DNA of 64,000 nt from Reticulitermes speratus (taxonomy: Eukaryota; Arthropoda; Insecta; Blattodea; Rhinotermitidae): NCBI GenBank assembly GCA_021186555.1, contig JAJKFL010000011.1, positions 4,842,501 through 4,906,500 on the forward strand, written 5' to 3'. Under the pieces are notes generated by a model. That model had not been told where the DNA came from, searched no databases, and worked only from the letters and a program-made list of their open reading frames with translations. Below, piece by piece: positions 55,003 through 64,000 of this stretch. The position numbers and the translations under genes are program-made. Position 1 is the stretch's first letter. Each line of letters starts with the position of its first letter.

Positions 55003-55488
55003 TAGGCGCGTTCCCAAAATTGCGAAAAGCGGCTTCTAGCTCGTCATGTCTGTCCGTCTGTGCGCATGGAACAACTCGGCTCCCATTGGAAGGATTTTCA
55101 TGAAATTTGATATTTGAGTATTTTTCGAAACTCTGTCGAGAAAATTCAAGTCTCATTAAAATCTGACAAGAATAACGGGTACTTTACATGAAGACGTATG
55201 TACGTTTATGATAATATCTCGCTGAATTCTTCTTAGAATGAGAAATGTTTCAAATAAAAGTTGTAGAGAAAATCAAAACACACAATTTATGTTCAATAAC
55301 TTTTTCCGAAAATCGTGCCGTTTATGAGATAATGTGGAAAAATATGGTACAACCAGACAGGCCACAGATGACAATATAATACGGCGCATGCGCTTTGCAT
55401 GCTGGATAAATAAGGCTACAGACATACGCTCATAATATGTAACACTTATTACTCTTCCACGGCAACAATGGTCTCGCCAATGCGCATT
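55003..55488 (+). mobile_element. MITE-like repeat M1, copy 4
   Basis: Begins TAGGCGCGTTCCC and matches 424-920 along its length ('aatataatacggcgcatgcg' at 55374-55393). The right terminal repeat is decayed. Confidence 0.85.
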
Positions 55489-57259
55489 ATTGTGACGTTT
55501 ATACGTACATTGCCTGTCTTGTTTATGCTGCTATATGCTATGCTCCGCGTTCTCAACACTGTAACTTCATAAGATAACCTAAAAAGTCATTAAAACACTG
55601 ATTATTATGACTTTACACTCTTTCTTAGAACATATTCTTGAAACCTTCCACTATAATGTACCACGTTTGATGAATTACACGGATAATTCAAGCACAAAAT
55701 GAAATCACAACATGTTTTGAATTTAAGTAGCTGTAATACTAGGTATAGCCTGATATAGCCTTCTCAGCTTCGCCTCTCTGTGAACTGAATTTGCACATTC
55801 GATCGTCGGATGTGTCCCAGGAATTGTTAGCTGTAGTGCATGTAGGGGCAGGGGATGGATAATGGGCCAGTCATGTCATCATCGCTGACATGGCGGGGGT
55901 TTGTATCGTTTCAGACGCTCGATATTACCATTCGAACGTTTATACGAGATGCACCGAACGGCCACAAGAAGAAGGGAGAAGCTGATTTAACAGATATTTG
56001 ATACACGAGTTTCGTGCGTGGATGCTGTGCTGTAGCCTGGGTATTTGGGGGGAAAACCTACCAATTCCTGACAGGACACAAGTTCTGTGAACCTGTAATG
56101 GACAGGAGGAGAGAATAGCAGAGACCACCCCACCCATCGCAATACATGTCACCAAAGGTCTGCAACTTACAACATAAAACTCACCCGATCTAAACAGGAA
56201 ACACGTGGAAACACTCACTGGTGGGGGGAATATCGCTAACAAGTGACATCCGATGAGAATAAACAATTAAAGGAATAACGAACAGCCAATTTACAAACAC
56301 AAAATAAAATACTTCAGTGGTTTTGCAGCAAACTCGAGAAAAAGACAGAGAAATACAAACTAAACATCGTACAACACCCGCAAGGAGCCGGGTACACTAG
56401 TCTATTCATGCCAAACCGTAACTTAGAAGTTGAAGTCCCGGACACAGATTTAGAAAACAACTTGCTAAAGACGTCGTACACGCGGTGGTTTCCTTAGATA
56501 GCTACAGGTAAATTGAAAGGGTAGGTTTCTGTAGGGAAAAGTAAGGAAAGGTACCTGAGAGCGCCATCTTAAGATGGCCGCTGGCCGCAATTCAGAACAC
56601 ATATTTGATTTATTAGAATAATTTAAAAGTATTTGAAATTTGTCACATTTTAAAAGGATTTGTTATCTCTCTGTCGCAAACTTGTCCTGCATCCGTTGAT
56701 AAGACAAATGGACCCTTACAAAGAGATATAAAAGCAAAATCTTAGCGACCGATATGAAAATTTAAGAATAGGAGAAAAGAAGAACTAACAGAATTGACAC
56801 TTTTAGACAAGAAGTTGCAGTTCGTCATTTGTTAATAGACTGAAAAGAAAAAAAATGCAGTGGAAAATGAGTGGATAGAAGTATATCCATAAGAACACTT
56901 GAATTGAAATTTAAGAATTAAAGCTCTTGGTCTTCAAAGTACAGGATGGCTCAGCCAGGTATAAGATATCAAGAAGGGAAGAAATTTTTGTGTACAAACT
57001 GTGAAGAAAAGATCGACGAAAGAAAGAAATAAAACAGAAAATCTAACAGACAGGGAATAAACAGAACATTAATATTAAATTATTCACTTCGTCATTCCTA
57101 ACCATCCCCTTGTGTTACAAACAATAACATGAACTAATGTATCCGTCGAACACAACTTGTATCTTAATGCTTTTACAACACTTCGACGTACACAAAAGTT
57201 CGTGTTAGCATTCCCTTCCACACAAAGTACGTCAGATATCAGATGGCATTGTGTAATTG
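55489..57259. other. Unassigned non-coding DNA
   Basis: The longest quiet stretch upstream of the Beat exons. A 108-codon minus frame at 55940-56266 starts with a hydrophobic MFILIGCHLLAIFPP segment, but has no recognised domain, no Beat-like signal context and no clear phase-1 donor. It is recorded only as an open frame. Confidence 0.4.
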
Positions 57260-57432
57260 ATATTTTAATAAACTCCATAGAGCAGAGTCCTTCCTGAGAA
57301 GCTAACAGGTCCTAGCATTTTATGAAACCCGAAGGTTCATTACCGCATTCACAAGCGCCAGCCATCTGTCCCTATCCTGAGCCAGATCAATCCAGTCCAT
57401 GCCTCTCCATCCCACGTCTTCAAGATCCATTT
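57260..57432 (-). mobile_element. Non-LTR retrotransposon 3' end, family N1
   Basis: Landmarks on the minus strand are 'ggatagggacagatggctgg', 'gaaccttcgggtttcataaa' and the start of the 'ctccatggagttag' end (decayed). There is a small deletion near 57313. Confidence 0.8.
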
Positions 57433-57439
57433 CTTTCAT

Positions 57440-57870
57440 ACAAAAAAATATTGTATGGTGCTGAAATGTGGACACTTAGGAAAATATCATCAGAAGTATC
57501 TGGAAAGTTTTGAAATGTGGTGCTGGAGAAGATCAGTTGGACCGATCGTGTGAGAAATGAAGAAGTATTACACAGAGTCAAGGAGGAGAGGAATATCGTA
57601 CATACAATAAAAAGAAGAAAGGCTAACTGGATTGGTCACATCTTGCGTAGAAACTGCCTTCTGAAACACGTGATTGAAGGAAAGTTAGAAGGAAGGATAG
57701 AAATGAGGGGAAGACGAGGAAGAAGACGTAAGCGGCTACTGGATGACCTTAAGGAAAAGAGAAGGTACTGGATATTGAAAGAGGAAGCACTAGATCACAC
57801 TTAATGGAGAACTCGCTTTGGAAGAGGCTACGGACCTGTCGTAAGACAGACTACAGAATGATTGAAATGC
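57440..57870 (+). mobile_element. Non-LTR retrotransposon 3' region, family N2 (best copy)
   Basis: [11 protein letters not shown] at about 57455 is followed, after a frameshift, by the 57517-57804 frame [38 protein letters not shown] and LEGRIEMRGRRGRRRKRLL. This is the C-terminal region of a reverse transcriptase of insect non-LTR type. The end is GTCGTAAGACAGACTAC plus AATGA. Confidence 0.9.
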
Positions 57871-58059
57871 ACAAAACTATAATCCTCTGCTCGTACAGTG
57901 CCTCACTTGTCCCACCTAACCTCCTGTAGGGTAAATCCAATTTATATCTCGCTAATTTCCTGGCCAGTGTCGTAATTACCCTGGCCTATACAGCCTCCTG
58001 ACATTACATGTTCCAAATTTCATGTTCTTGTCTACTGCTTGCGTCGTACCAAAGATCAG

Positions 58060-58275
58060 CCCAAGTTCGAGGCCTTGTCAAATGTTTCGTAACACCGTAC
58101 GGTTTTACAGTGAGGTGTTGTTAGCACCTTGCCCAACCCCCAAGCTGGAGGACCACAACTTGTCAGCTTTTCGCGACTGCTTATTAAAAATACCCTCCAT
58201 ATCTAGAGGCCGTTCCTCCACCCGCAACCTGAGGACGCGCCATACCGTGGTGACAGTGACCGACTTATCATGGAC
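58060..58275 (+). repeat. Dispersed repeat E, copy 2
   Basis: Matches 9525-9735 with small insertions. MFRNTVRFY, LLAPCPTPKLEDH and LSAFRDC are readable in the forward frame, then it shifts. Confidence 0.75.
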
Positions 58276-59025
58276 ATTTTAATGAGCTGGGTTAAATACA
58301 AAGACAGTCATGGCAGGAATTTGCAAAGCATCGCGCTAGTAACAGTCACTTCAACATTGTGTACGGGTGACGTCATGTAATCTGTGACTGGATGTGTCGT
58401 CATGACACTGCATTAATTTACGTATGTGGCTAGAATCCGATCATATTTGTCACATCTTGGCACGAGTTAAAAGTTCTGTCGCGATAGAAATAAGGCTCTT
58501 GCATTAGCAACCATTTACGAACAGCCATTTTCACTTCCGTATTTTGAAATCGGCCAATTCCAAAGTGTTGCTTCAGCGGCCCAAGCAAGTGATGGGTTGC
58601 ATGGTACCCCTACTACACGTGATACCTTCTACGGAAAAAATGAAATAATTAATTAACACGAAATTTACAGGCCAGGGAACCACAATTACGTAACACCTGT
58701 CGTATTATCGTATTATTGATGTAACGCATCGTTATAAGCAGTACACAGCTTTGATACTGTGTAATTATTGGTTCAAGTTTGTCGTTACCCAGCAGTGTTT
58801 GGGGACTATTACACGGTCGAGTGACTAGTGACAACCAAAACAGGCAATCCTTCATTGATCTGTGTGTCCCTGAGGCTATCAATTACGTCCTCTACCCCTG
58901 CGTCTCATCCCCAAAGTAATTACTGCCTTCTGTTGCATGTATGCCTGCGGTCTGTGCCTTTTCGCAAGCCTACCCGACCATGACGCATGGAAAGGAACTG
59001 AACAGAGGTAGGATGCCGACAGGTC
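58276..59025. other. Unassigned non-coding DNA
   Basis: No gene or repeat recognised. Confidence 0.4.
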
Positions 59026-59033
59026 CTCTAGGC

Positions 59034-59543
59034 CAGCGGTATTCAAACTTTTTTGTTCGCGTACCCCCACATATAATTTCTCTTCAACTTTGTACCCCCA
59101 AAGTTGTTGGTTCTTAATTCAAGTTATACATAGTCTATAATCTACATCTAAAATAAGTTAAATAAATTACATCCAAAATAATGTATTAAATAATAAGTTT
59201 TAAAGAAAAGAAAGGAGAATCAAGCTATTAAATAACAAATATATTATTGCCTATCACATAAAAATTAATAAAGGAACAAAGGTATTTTAGCAAAGCAAAA
59301 TTATGTGGAATAAAATGAAAACTAGCCGCCCAGATAAGAATCGCATAAAGGAGAGAGAGACAAAAATGGCGCTCCCAAATCGCATGTCCTTACGTCCGGG
59401 TCTCTTGTGGCTAACCCTATATCTGGCCCTGATTATTCAGTGTCTATCATGAAATAATATTTTTATAATTTTTATTTTACGTACCCCCTAAGATATCTTA
59501 GCATACCCCCAGGGGTACGCGTACCCCAGGTTAAATACCACTG
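59034..59543. mobile_element. hAT-type MITE (510 bp) with 8-bp TSD
   Basis: Ends CAGCGGTATTCAAAC and (reverse complement) CAGTGGTATTTAACC. The TSD CTCTAGGC occurs at 59026-59033 and 59544-59551. Subterminal 'gcgtaccccca' is repeated in both ends (59069-59094 and 59482-59526). Confidence 0.95.
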
Positions 59544-59627
59544 CTCTAGGCCATGAGATCTCGAGATACAAGATGTAGCGTACACTCACAAATGACACTC
59601 CGTCCCTTTTGGTGAAATGATGTAGAT

Positions 59628-60520
59628 CAGGGCTGGCCAACATGCGGCCTTCGAGGAAAGCATTTGTGGCTCTCCGTCACCTGCTTAGTTTCAATAACAC
59701 AATTTAGCGAACACTTACAAACTACTTGACAGTAATCTCAAGACGAAATGCAAATGGCGTTGGGAAATGATTTGGACAGAGGATACTGTTTCGGCAAATA
59801 ACAAGCTGTCAGATTGCGCGAATTATCATCCGATATCGTGTGTAGTCTTAGTACAGCATTCCACCACCAGATGGCCCTTGTCGTGCAAGCCTGTGAAAAA
59901 CTGCTACGTCTTTTAACAAGTGTTGTGGTCGACGCGAATGGACAAGAGTCACAAAATGGAAGAAATCTTGGGCAGAGACGGACCACGTGGTTCCTGTGGA
60001 AAGAAGGTGTTAAACCGTCAGATATTCATCGTCGGTTATCTGAAGCTTGTGGAGAGAAAGCCCCTGCACGCAGCACTGTGTTCAGCTGGGCACGGGGCTT
60101 CAACAGTGGGAAGGGAACTGCACAGGCGGCTGTCTGTGATCGCAACACCGCGAAAGAATGGCTCCGTGAAGCCATCCGGAAGCTCCCAGGGAAGTGACAG
60201 CGATGTGATATGCTGAGCTGACAGTTGTTTAGTATTCAGGCTAAAGATAATACAATTGCTGCAAATGAGTTGAGCCCAAATCATTTCCCAATGCCCCTAG
60301 TAAATATATACCACTACTAAAACAGTGTTCTCACATTGTTGAAATACATTGCTCGCATTTAATACCAGGCAATAAAGTCAAATGGCGTTTTTGTAAATAA
60401 TTGCCTTCTAGTCAATTCAATTCCACGCCTCCTTTCGATACACGTATATATAAGTGTGGCCCTCAGGCGAGTCTTTACGAATTATGTGGCCTTGCCGTGG
60501 GTTGAAGTTGGTCAGCCCTG
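59628..60520. mobile_element. hAT-like element carrying a nested mariner relic
   Basis: Ends CAGGGCTGGCCAAC and (reverse complement) CAGGGCTGACCAAC are hAT-like. The subterminal 'catgcggccttcgagg' at the left pairs with 'tatgtggccttgcc' at the right. No exact 8-bp duplication is seen; a TGATGTAGAT/TGGTGTAGAT pair lies at 59618-59627 and 60527-60536. Confidence 0.65.
59750..60300 (+). pseudogene. Mariner transposase N-terminus, decayed
   Basis: The forward frame within 59814-60197 reads RTTWFLWKEGVKPSDIHRRL, SEACGEKAPARSTVFSWARG, FNSGKG. This is the first paired-type helix-turn-helix of a mariner transposase. After this the expected linker and catalytic domain are missing. The fragment is bordered by inverted 'ttgggaaatgatttgg' (59761-59776) and 'ccaaatcatttcccaa' (60276-60291), about 500 bp apart. 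Confidence 0.8.
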
Positions 60521-60539
60521 ATGGCCTGGTGTAGATGAA

Positions 60540-60999
60540 AGTGTCCTACTTGGTGCAAATATGGGCACAGAACTGAAACAGCGCAGTTCGTTGCTTTACT
60601 TTGCATACGGAAACGGTTTAGCTGAAGTTCAAAATGGAGGATTAGTACTGGCAGCACGTTGACTTACCCCCAGCACAGCATTACACCGCTTTCTCCTGCT
60701 GCGCGCAAAGAGATGCCTCAACTTGTACGTTACAGCACACTATAATAACCAGATTTACAAAGATGTTGTATGTCCACATACAGGTACTCAGTAACTAAGT
60801 GCTTAATTAAGTAACACACGATGGAGAGTATGGGCATATGTCAGGCATTCTTCACACAGCGTTCTACTTCATTCAGCGTCAGCTGTAACACCAGGAAGAC
60901 TAGTAATCCTTTGATAAGAGGCCAAAACATTTTATAATTACAAACATGAAATGGAAAATGCTGTCAACTTTATATGATCCATGATCTGTGCATTAGTAG
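60540..60999. other. Unassigned non-coding DNA
   Basis: Nothing recognised. Confidence 0.4.
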
Positions 61000-61063
61000 A
61001 TTATATGCAATAATAGTACCAACAGATGTACTCAAGTGTATTAAAATAGTTATATACACAGTG

Positions 61064-61109
61064 ACCACCCACATGTTTCGGCCAACCATGTGGCCGTCTT
61101 CAGGGAGGC
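61064..61109 (-). ncRNA. Hammerhead-ribozyme-like motif (P6 left arm)
   Basis: The minus strand reads CCTCC, CTGAAGA, C, GGCCACATG/GGTTGGCC, GAAACATGT, GGGTGG. Stem II has a mismatch, and the A between stem III and stem I is replaced. Confidence 0.4.
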
Positions 61110-61248
61110 AAAACACAAAAAAATGAATACATAAAAGTTTGAATTACTGAAACATCAGAACCAATCCACACATATAGAATTTTATTTGCGTGCATTGGTT
61201 CTGATACTTCAGTAATTTAATCTTTTTGTATTAATCCTTTGTGATTTA

Positions 61249-61292
61249 CCTCCCTGAGGATGGCCACATGATTGGCTGAAACATGTAGGAGA
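61249..61292 (+). ncRNA. Hammerhead-ribozyme-like motif (P6 right arm)
   Basis: CCTCC, CTGAGGA, T, GGCCACATGATTGGCT, GAAACATGTA, GGAGA. Stem II closing pair is G-T, and stem I is partly preserved. Confidence 0.4.
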
Positions 61293-61345
61293 ACATTATT
61301 ATTTTTAAAACACGTCTCTGCGTTTTGTTGGTACTATTATTTAAT

Positions 61346-62044
61346 ACAAGCTGGAGGTCATTTTCGCGATATTGTATACAACAAAACCAATATTCGTATA
61401 TAAATAAATAAATAAATAAATAAATAAAAATAAATAAATAATCTTAATTTCATTAAGAGTGGCTATTAGGTATAGACTTATTAATTTCAAATTGGGCTTT
61501 TGATTAAAAGTTCTTGAGACAGCACTCTCTGAGGATGACTACTTAAAATAAGTGGTTGTTGATTTAAGAAATGGCTTTTGTTTAACAAGTTGAGTGTAGT
61601 GTCGATTCTTTGTGTCTTTTTAATTTGAAGCCTACACAGTTCGACATCGAACATCAAAAGAGTGGGAAAACATTTAAATTTTAAATTAGTGAACTGGTAA
61701 TTCAAACAGTGTCACAGCTGTTTAACACAGTTAAGTGAGTAAAAAAACATTCAATGGAGTTTGTGAAGTACAAAAGAGCAGAAGCCAACGCAGTCGAGTA
61801 CAATTCTGCCGTGGCTAAACGTCAAACATCGCCCCTCAAATAGGCTCGAGAGGCGACTGATTTCGAAAGTTACCAATAATTTTACTTCTTTCAAAGTAAA
61901 CCTAATAACAATAAGTCATATATTGACCATAACTGAAACTAATTATATTAAGGTTTATAATCACTTGAAACACTTTCCTAAAGCACAACACACGAAAGTG
62001 ACCAAATCACTTCAAACTATTTTTGTAAGGGGGTTAGCGAGATT
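61346..62044. other. Unassigned, with (AAAT)n microsatellite
   Basis: An (AAAT)n run lies at 61399-61440. The rest has no recognised feature. Confidence 0.5.
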
Positions 62045-62310
62045 ATGTATTGTCATTAACGGGGTTCATCGTGGCTGTACCATGCCTCTCACCACGGAGG
62101 CCCGGGTTAGATCCCGGGTCAGTCCATGTGGGATTTGTGGTGGACAAAGTGGCACTGGGACAGGTTTTTTCCCCGAGTACTTCGGTTTTTCCCTGTCAAT
62201 TTCATTCCACCGGTGCTCCATTACACGAAAAACGAAAAAACTGACCATCTTCATCACAGGGTTCCACAATAAGCCTCAAGGCTGCGGTGCGTCCGTACCT
62301 TTCATCTGAA
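62045..62310 (+). mobile_element. SINE-D, near full length
   Basis: The tRNA-like head is decayed at box A ('gtggctgtaccatgcctctc') but keeps a box B-like GGGTTAGATCCCGG. The body 'gtactTCGGTTTTTCCCTG', 'tttcattccaccggtgctcc', 'cagggttccacaataagcct' is clear. Confidence 0.85.
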
Positions 62311-63199
62311 GTAAAAGATTCACAAACTTGGCGCTAGAGTAACTGTAAGTTTTGATGATCACTTCATAACGATCCATGACAACCATGATTACATGACGTC
62401 ATTGAAGCAGTGATAATAAAACAGTAGAATTACCCTTGTCTGTGTTATGGAGAGAAGTGTAAGATAATGCAGGCTCTAATATCAAATTTAATTATTAGCG
62501 TCATTAGCGAGGAACGTGAAGACAGGGAAAAAGAACGAAGAGAGGATTATGTGTGATTTAGTTAGTGAGTGTGGGCACGTCCGCCAGAGAGCTGATTACG
62601 TCGGTTGAGTTCTTGAAGTGAACCACACTTTCTAGGGAATTAGAACAAATGAAAGGAGTTCATATTGACCACTAAGATACTGGGACAGGCACACAGATGA
62701 GCATCACTACCGCCCTGTGACAACTGCAGAAGAAAGCAACTTCAGTAAAACAGAGGACAAAGAGAGAATATCAGTCTCAATTCTGACTGTAGTTTCTTTA
62801 ATGTGCGAGGTAGTAATAACTGCTGGCTGTGAAAGTGGGCGTATGGAGTGCAGGCAACTGTATAATGCCAATTTCACCCTCAGAGTAGTTCAAATGTGAT
62901 CCTCTTTTATTTTCCCACATCACACAGAATAAATACATACATGGAGCAGACTACTTGTTTTCAGAAGTTAACAGCTGCTAAGCTAGCCAAAACTTTCCTT
63001 CCTTTCATGAAATCCGCTTGTTCATTACTGTGTGTAAACCAGCCACTGGTTCTTATCCCGAGGGAGATTAATTTAATAAACATCATATTTCTATAGGATC
63101 AATTTTAATATTATCCTACCATCTACAACTAAGTGATTTCTTCCTTCAGTTAAACAAAACAAAACAAAGAGTAAGACTAATAAAGCATCAAATAGTGAC
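62311..63199. other. Unassigned non-coding DNA
   Basis: No gene recognised. A trace of N1-like 3' sequence may be present at 62940-63110 ('agaagttaacagctgctaag' and 'aggatcaattttaatattat') on the minus strand. Confidence 0.4.
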
Positions 63200-63421
63200 T
63201 TTCTGGGTTTTATACTGTGTAGCGTAATGATTTTATTCAGACGTTTCGGAGGATATTTAAACATCCACCTAAAACAAAATCAGTCACGCTGAATATGGAG
63301 GCAACACGTTTGTCCGAAACGTCGTAACCTGAATGAAAATGTCACACTGAAGATGGGAAAGCGCTTTCCTCCGAAACATCGGAAAAAACATACTATACTA
63401 CGCGGTGTAAAACCCAGAATG
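63200..63421. mobile_element. Palindromic element of the GAAACGTCG type
   Basis: The outer arms 'ttctgggttttatactgtgt' (63201-63220) and 'cgcggtgtaaaacccagaat' (63401-63420) are inverted. GAAACGTC-type cores occur on the minus strand at about 63240-63270 and on the plus strand at 63318-63332 and 63346-63385 (CACTGAAGA, T, GGGAAAGCGCTTTCCTCC, GAAACATCGG). Confidence 0.55.
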
Positions 63422-63499
63422 CCCTCATCTGAGCAACACTGCTGTGAAAACTTGAAGGCTTATACTTATAAAGCGATTCAATATTAGGATATTAGAATA

Positions 63500-63984
63500 C
63501 AGTGGAACCTCGAACTTCGAACCCAATCCGTTCCAGGAGACGGTTCGACTTTCAAGTTGTTCGACTTTCGAGTTAAATTTCCCCATAAGAAATAATGTAA
63601 ATTGAATTAATCCGTTCCAGACCCCCAAAATTTACCCAATATAAAACATTTTAAGTGCCCATTTCAAAATATCATAACGATAAAACAAGTATATTTAATT
63701 TAAATAATTGAAAATTTTTATTTATAATAGTACATACATAAAAATATTGTATAATAATCAATCAATAATAATAGTAGGAGGGATATTACTGTTCACTGGA
63801 AGGTGAATTACCCTTCTTTCATCTGGACCAAGCAGAGAGAGAAGGCGACCACGTGACGATCACGTGATTCTTTGTTCGACTTTCGAATTTTTGTTCAAGT
63901 TTCAAAACCGGATTTTCCTCGAATTTTTTGTTCGAGTTTCAAGTTGTTCGAACATCAAACCGTTCGAAGTTCGAGGGTCCATTG
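63500..63984. mobile_element. Tigger/pogo-like MITE (485 bp)
   Basis: Left end CAGTGGAACCTCGAACTTCG; right end reverse complement CAATGGACCCTCGAACTTCG. TA occurs at 63498-63499 and 63985-63986. Internal repeats of 'gttcgactttc' and 'gttcgaagttcga' occur at both ends. No ORF. Confidence 0.9.
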
Positions 63985-64000
63985 TATTTGAATATCGAGG

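Larger units (their letters stand above)
61000..61345. mobile_element. Palindromic element P6
   Basis: Inverted arms at about 61015-61180 and 61190-61335 are ~80% identical, with outer 'taccaacaga' and 'tgttggta' and inner 'accaatccaca/gtgcattggttc'. The family is that of P5: the same CTCC stem I and GGCCACATG stem II. Confidence 0.75.

Noticed and set aside
55940..56266. Beat signal-peptide exon
   Set aside because: The frame begins with a hydrophobic segment, but I could not find a convincing phase-1 donor or Beat-like sequence after it.

Overview
This is eukaryotic, almost certainly insect, nuclear DNA: AT-rich, no operons, long non-coding stretches, GT-AG introns, tRNA-headed SINEs, non-LTR retrotransposon tails, hAT, Tc1/mariner and Harbinger elements, and minisatellite arrays. 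The style of the SINEs and of the non-LTR reverse-transcriptase C-terminus (a YGCETW...WAGHVARMG...GRP signature) suggests a cockroach or termite (Blattodea, perhaps Periplaneta-like). That placement is inference from familiarity, not a search.

One host gene can be supported. It lies on the minus strand and encodes a beaten-path (Beat) family immunoglobulin-superfamily protein, a family of secreted or membrane-anchored axon-guidance ligands for Side receptors. Three consecutive exons with matching splice phases are visible: 49381-49176 (Ig1, first half), 14151-14016 (Ig1, second half) and 11752-11619 (Ig2, first half). The introns are 35,024 bp and 2,263 bp. The signal-peptide exon and the C-terminal exons are not recognisable here and probably lie outside the window, to the right and left respectively.

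The rest is repeat landscape. From 1 to 11.6 kb (downstream of the last visible exon) there are a terminal-inverted-repeat MITE, SINEs, a 36-bp array and nested palindromic elements. From 11.7 to 14 kb (small intron) there are a SINE, a palindrome and a 570-bp purine tract beside exon Ig1b. From 14.1 to 49.2 kb (giant intron) there are several SINE families, three kinds of non-LTR retrotransposon remnant, a 2.1-kb 85-bp satellite, four smaller arrays, hAT MITEs with 8-bp target duplications, a fold-back mariner and a decayed Tc1/mariner-superfamily transposon. From 49.4 to 64 kb (upstream of the first visible exon) there are decayed tandem copies of the Ig1 exon start, a bipartite Harbinger deletion derivative, a 1.4-kb 37/40-bp array, hAT elements and Tigger-like MITEs.

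The most unusual recurrent signal is a hammerhead-ribozyme-like motif: CTGANGA, T, a hairpin, GAAA, a short palindrome, then the complement of the left flank. It occurs at well over a dozen places, often as the two arms of large inverted repeats, as expected for relics of Penelope-like or retrozyme-like elements. All clear copies carry one extra base before stem II compared with the textbook hammerhead, so activity is unproven.
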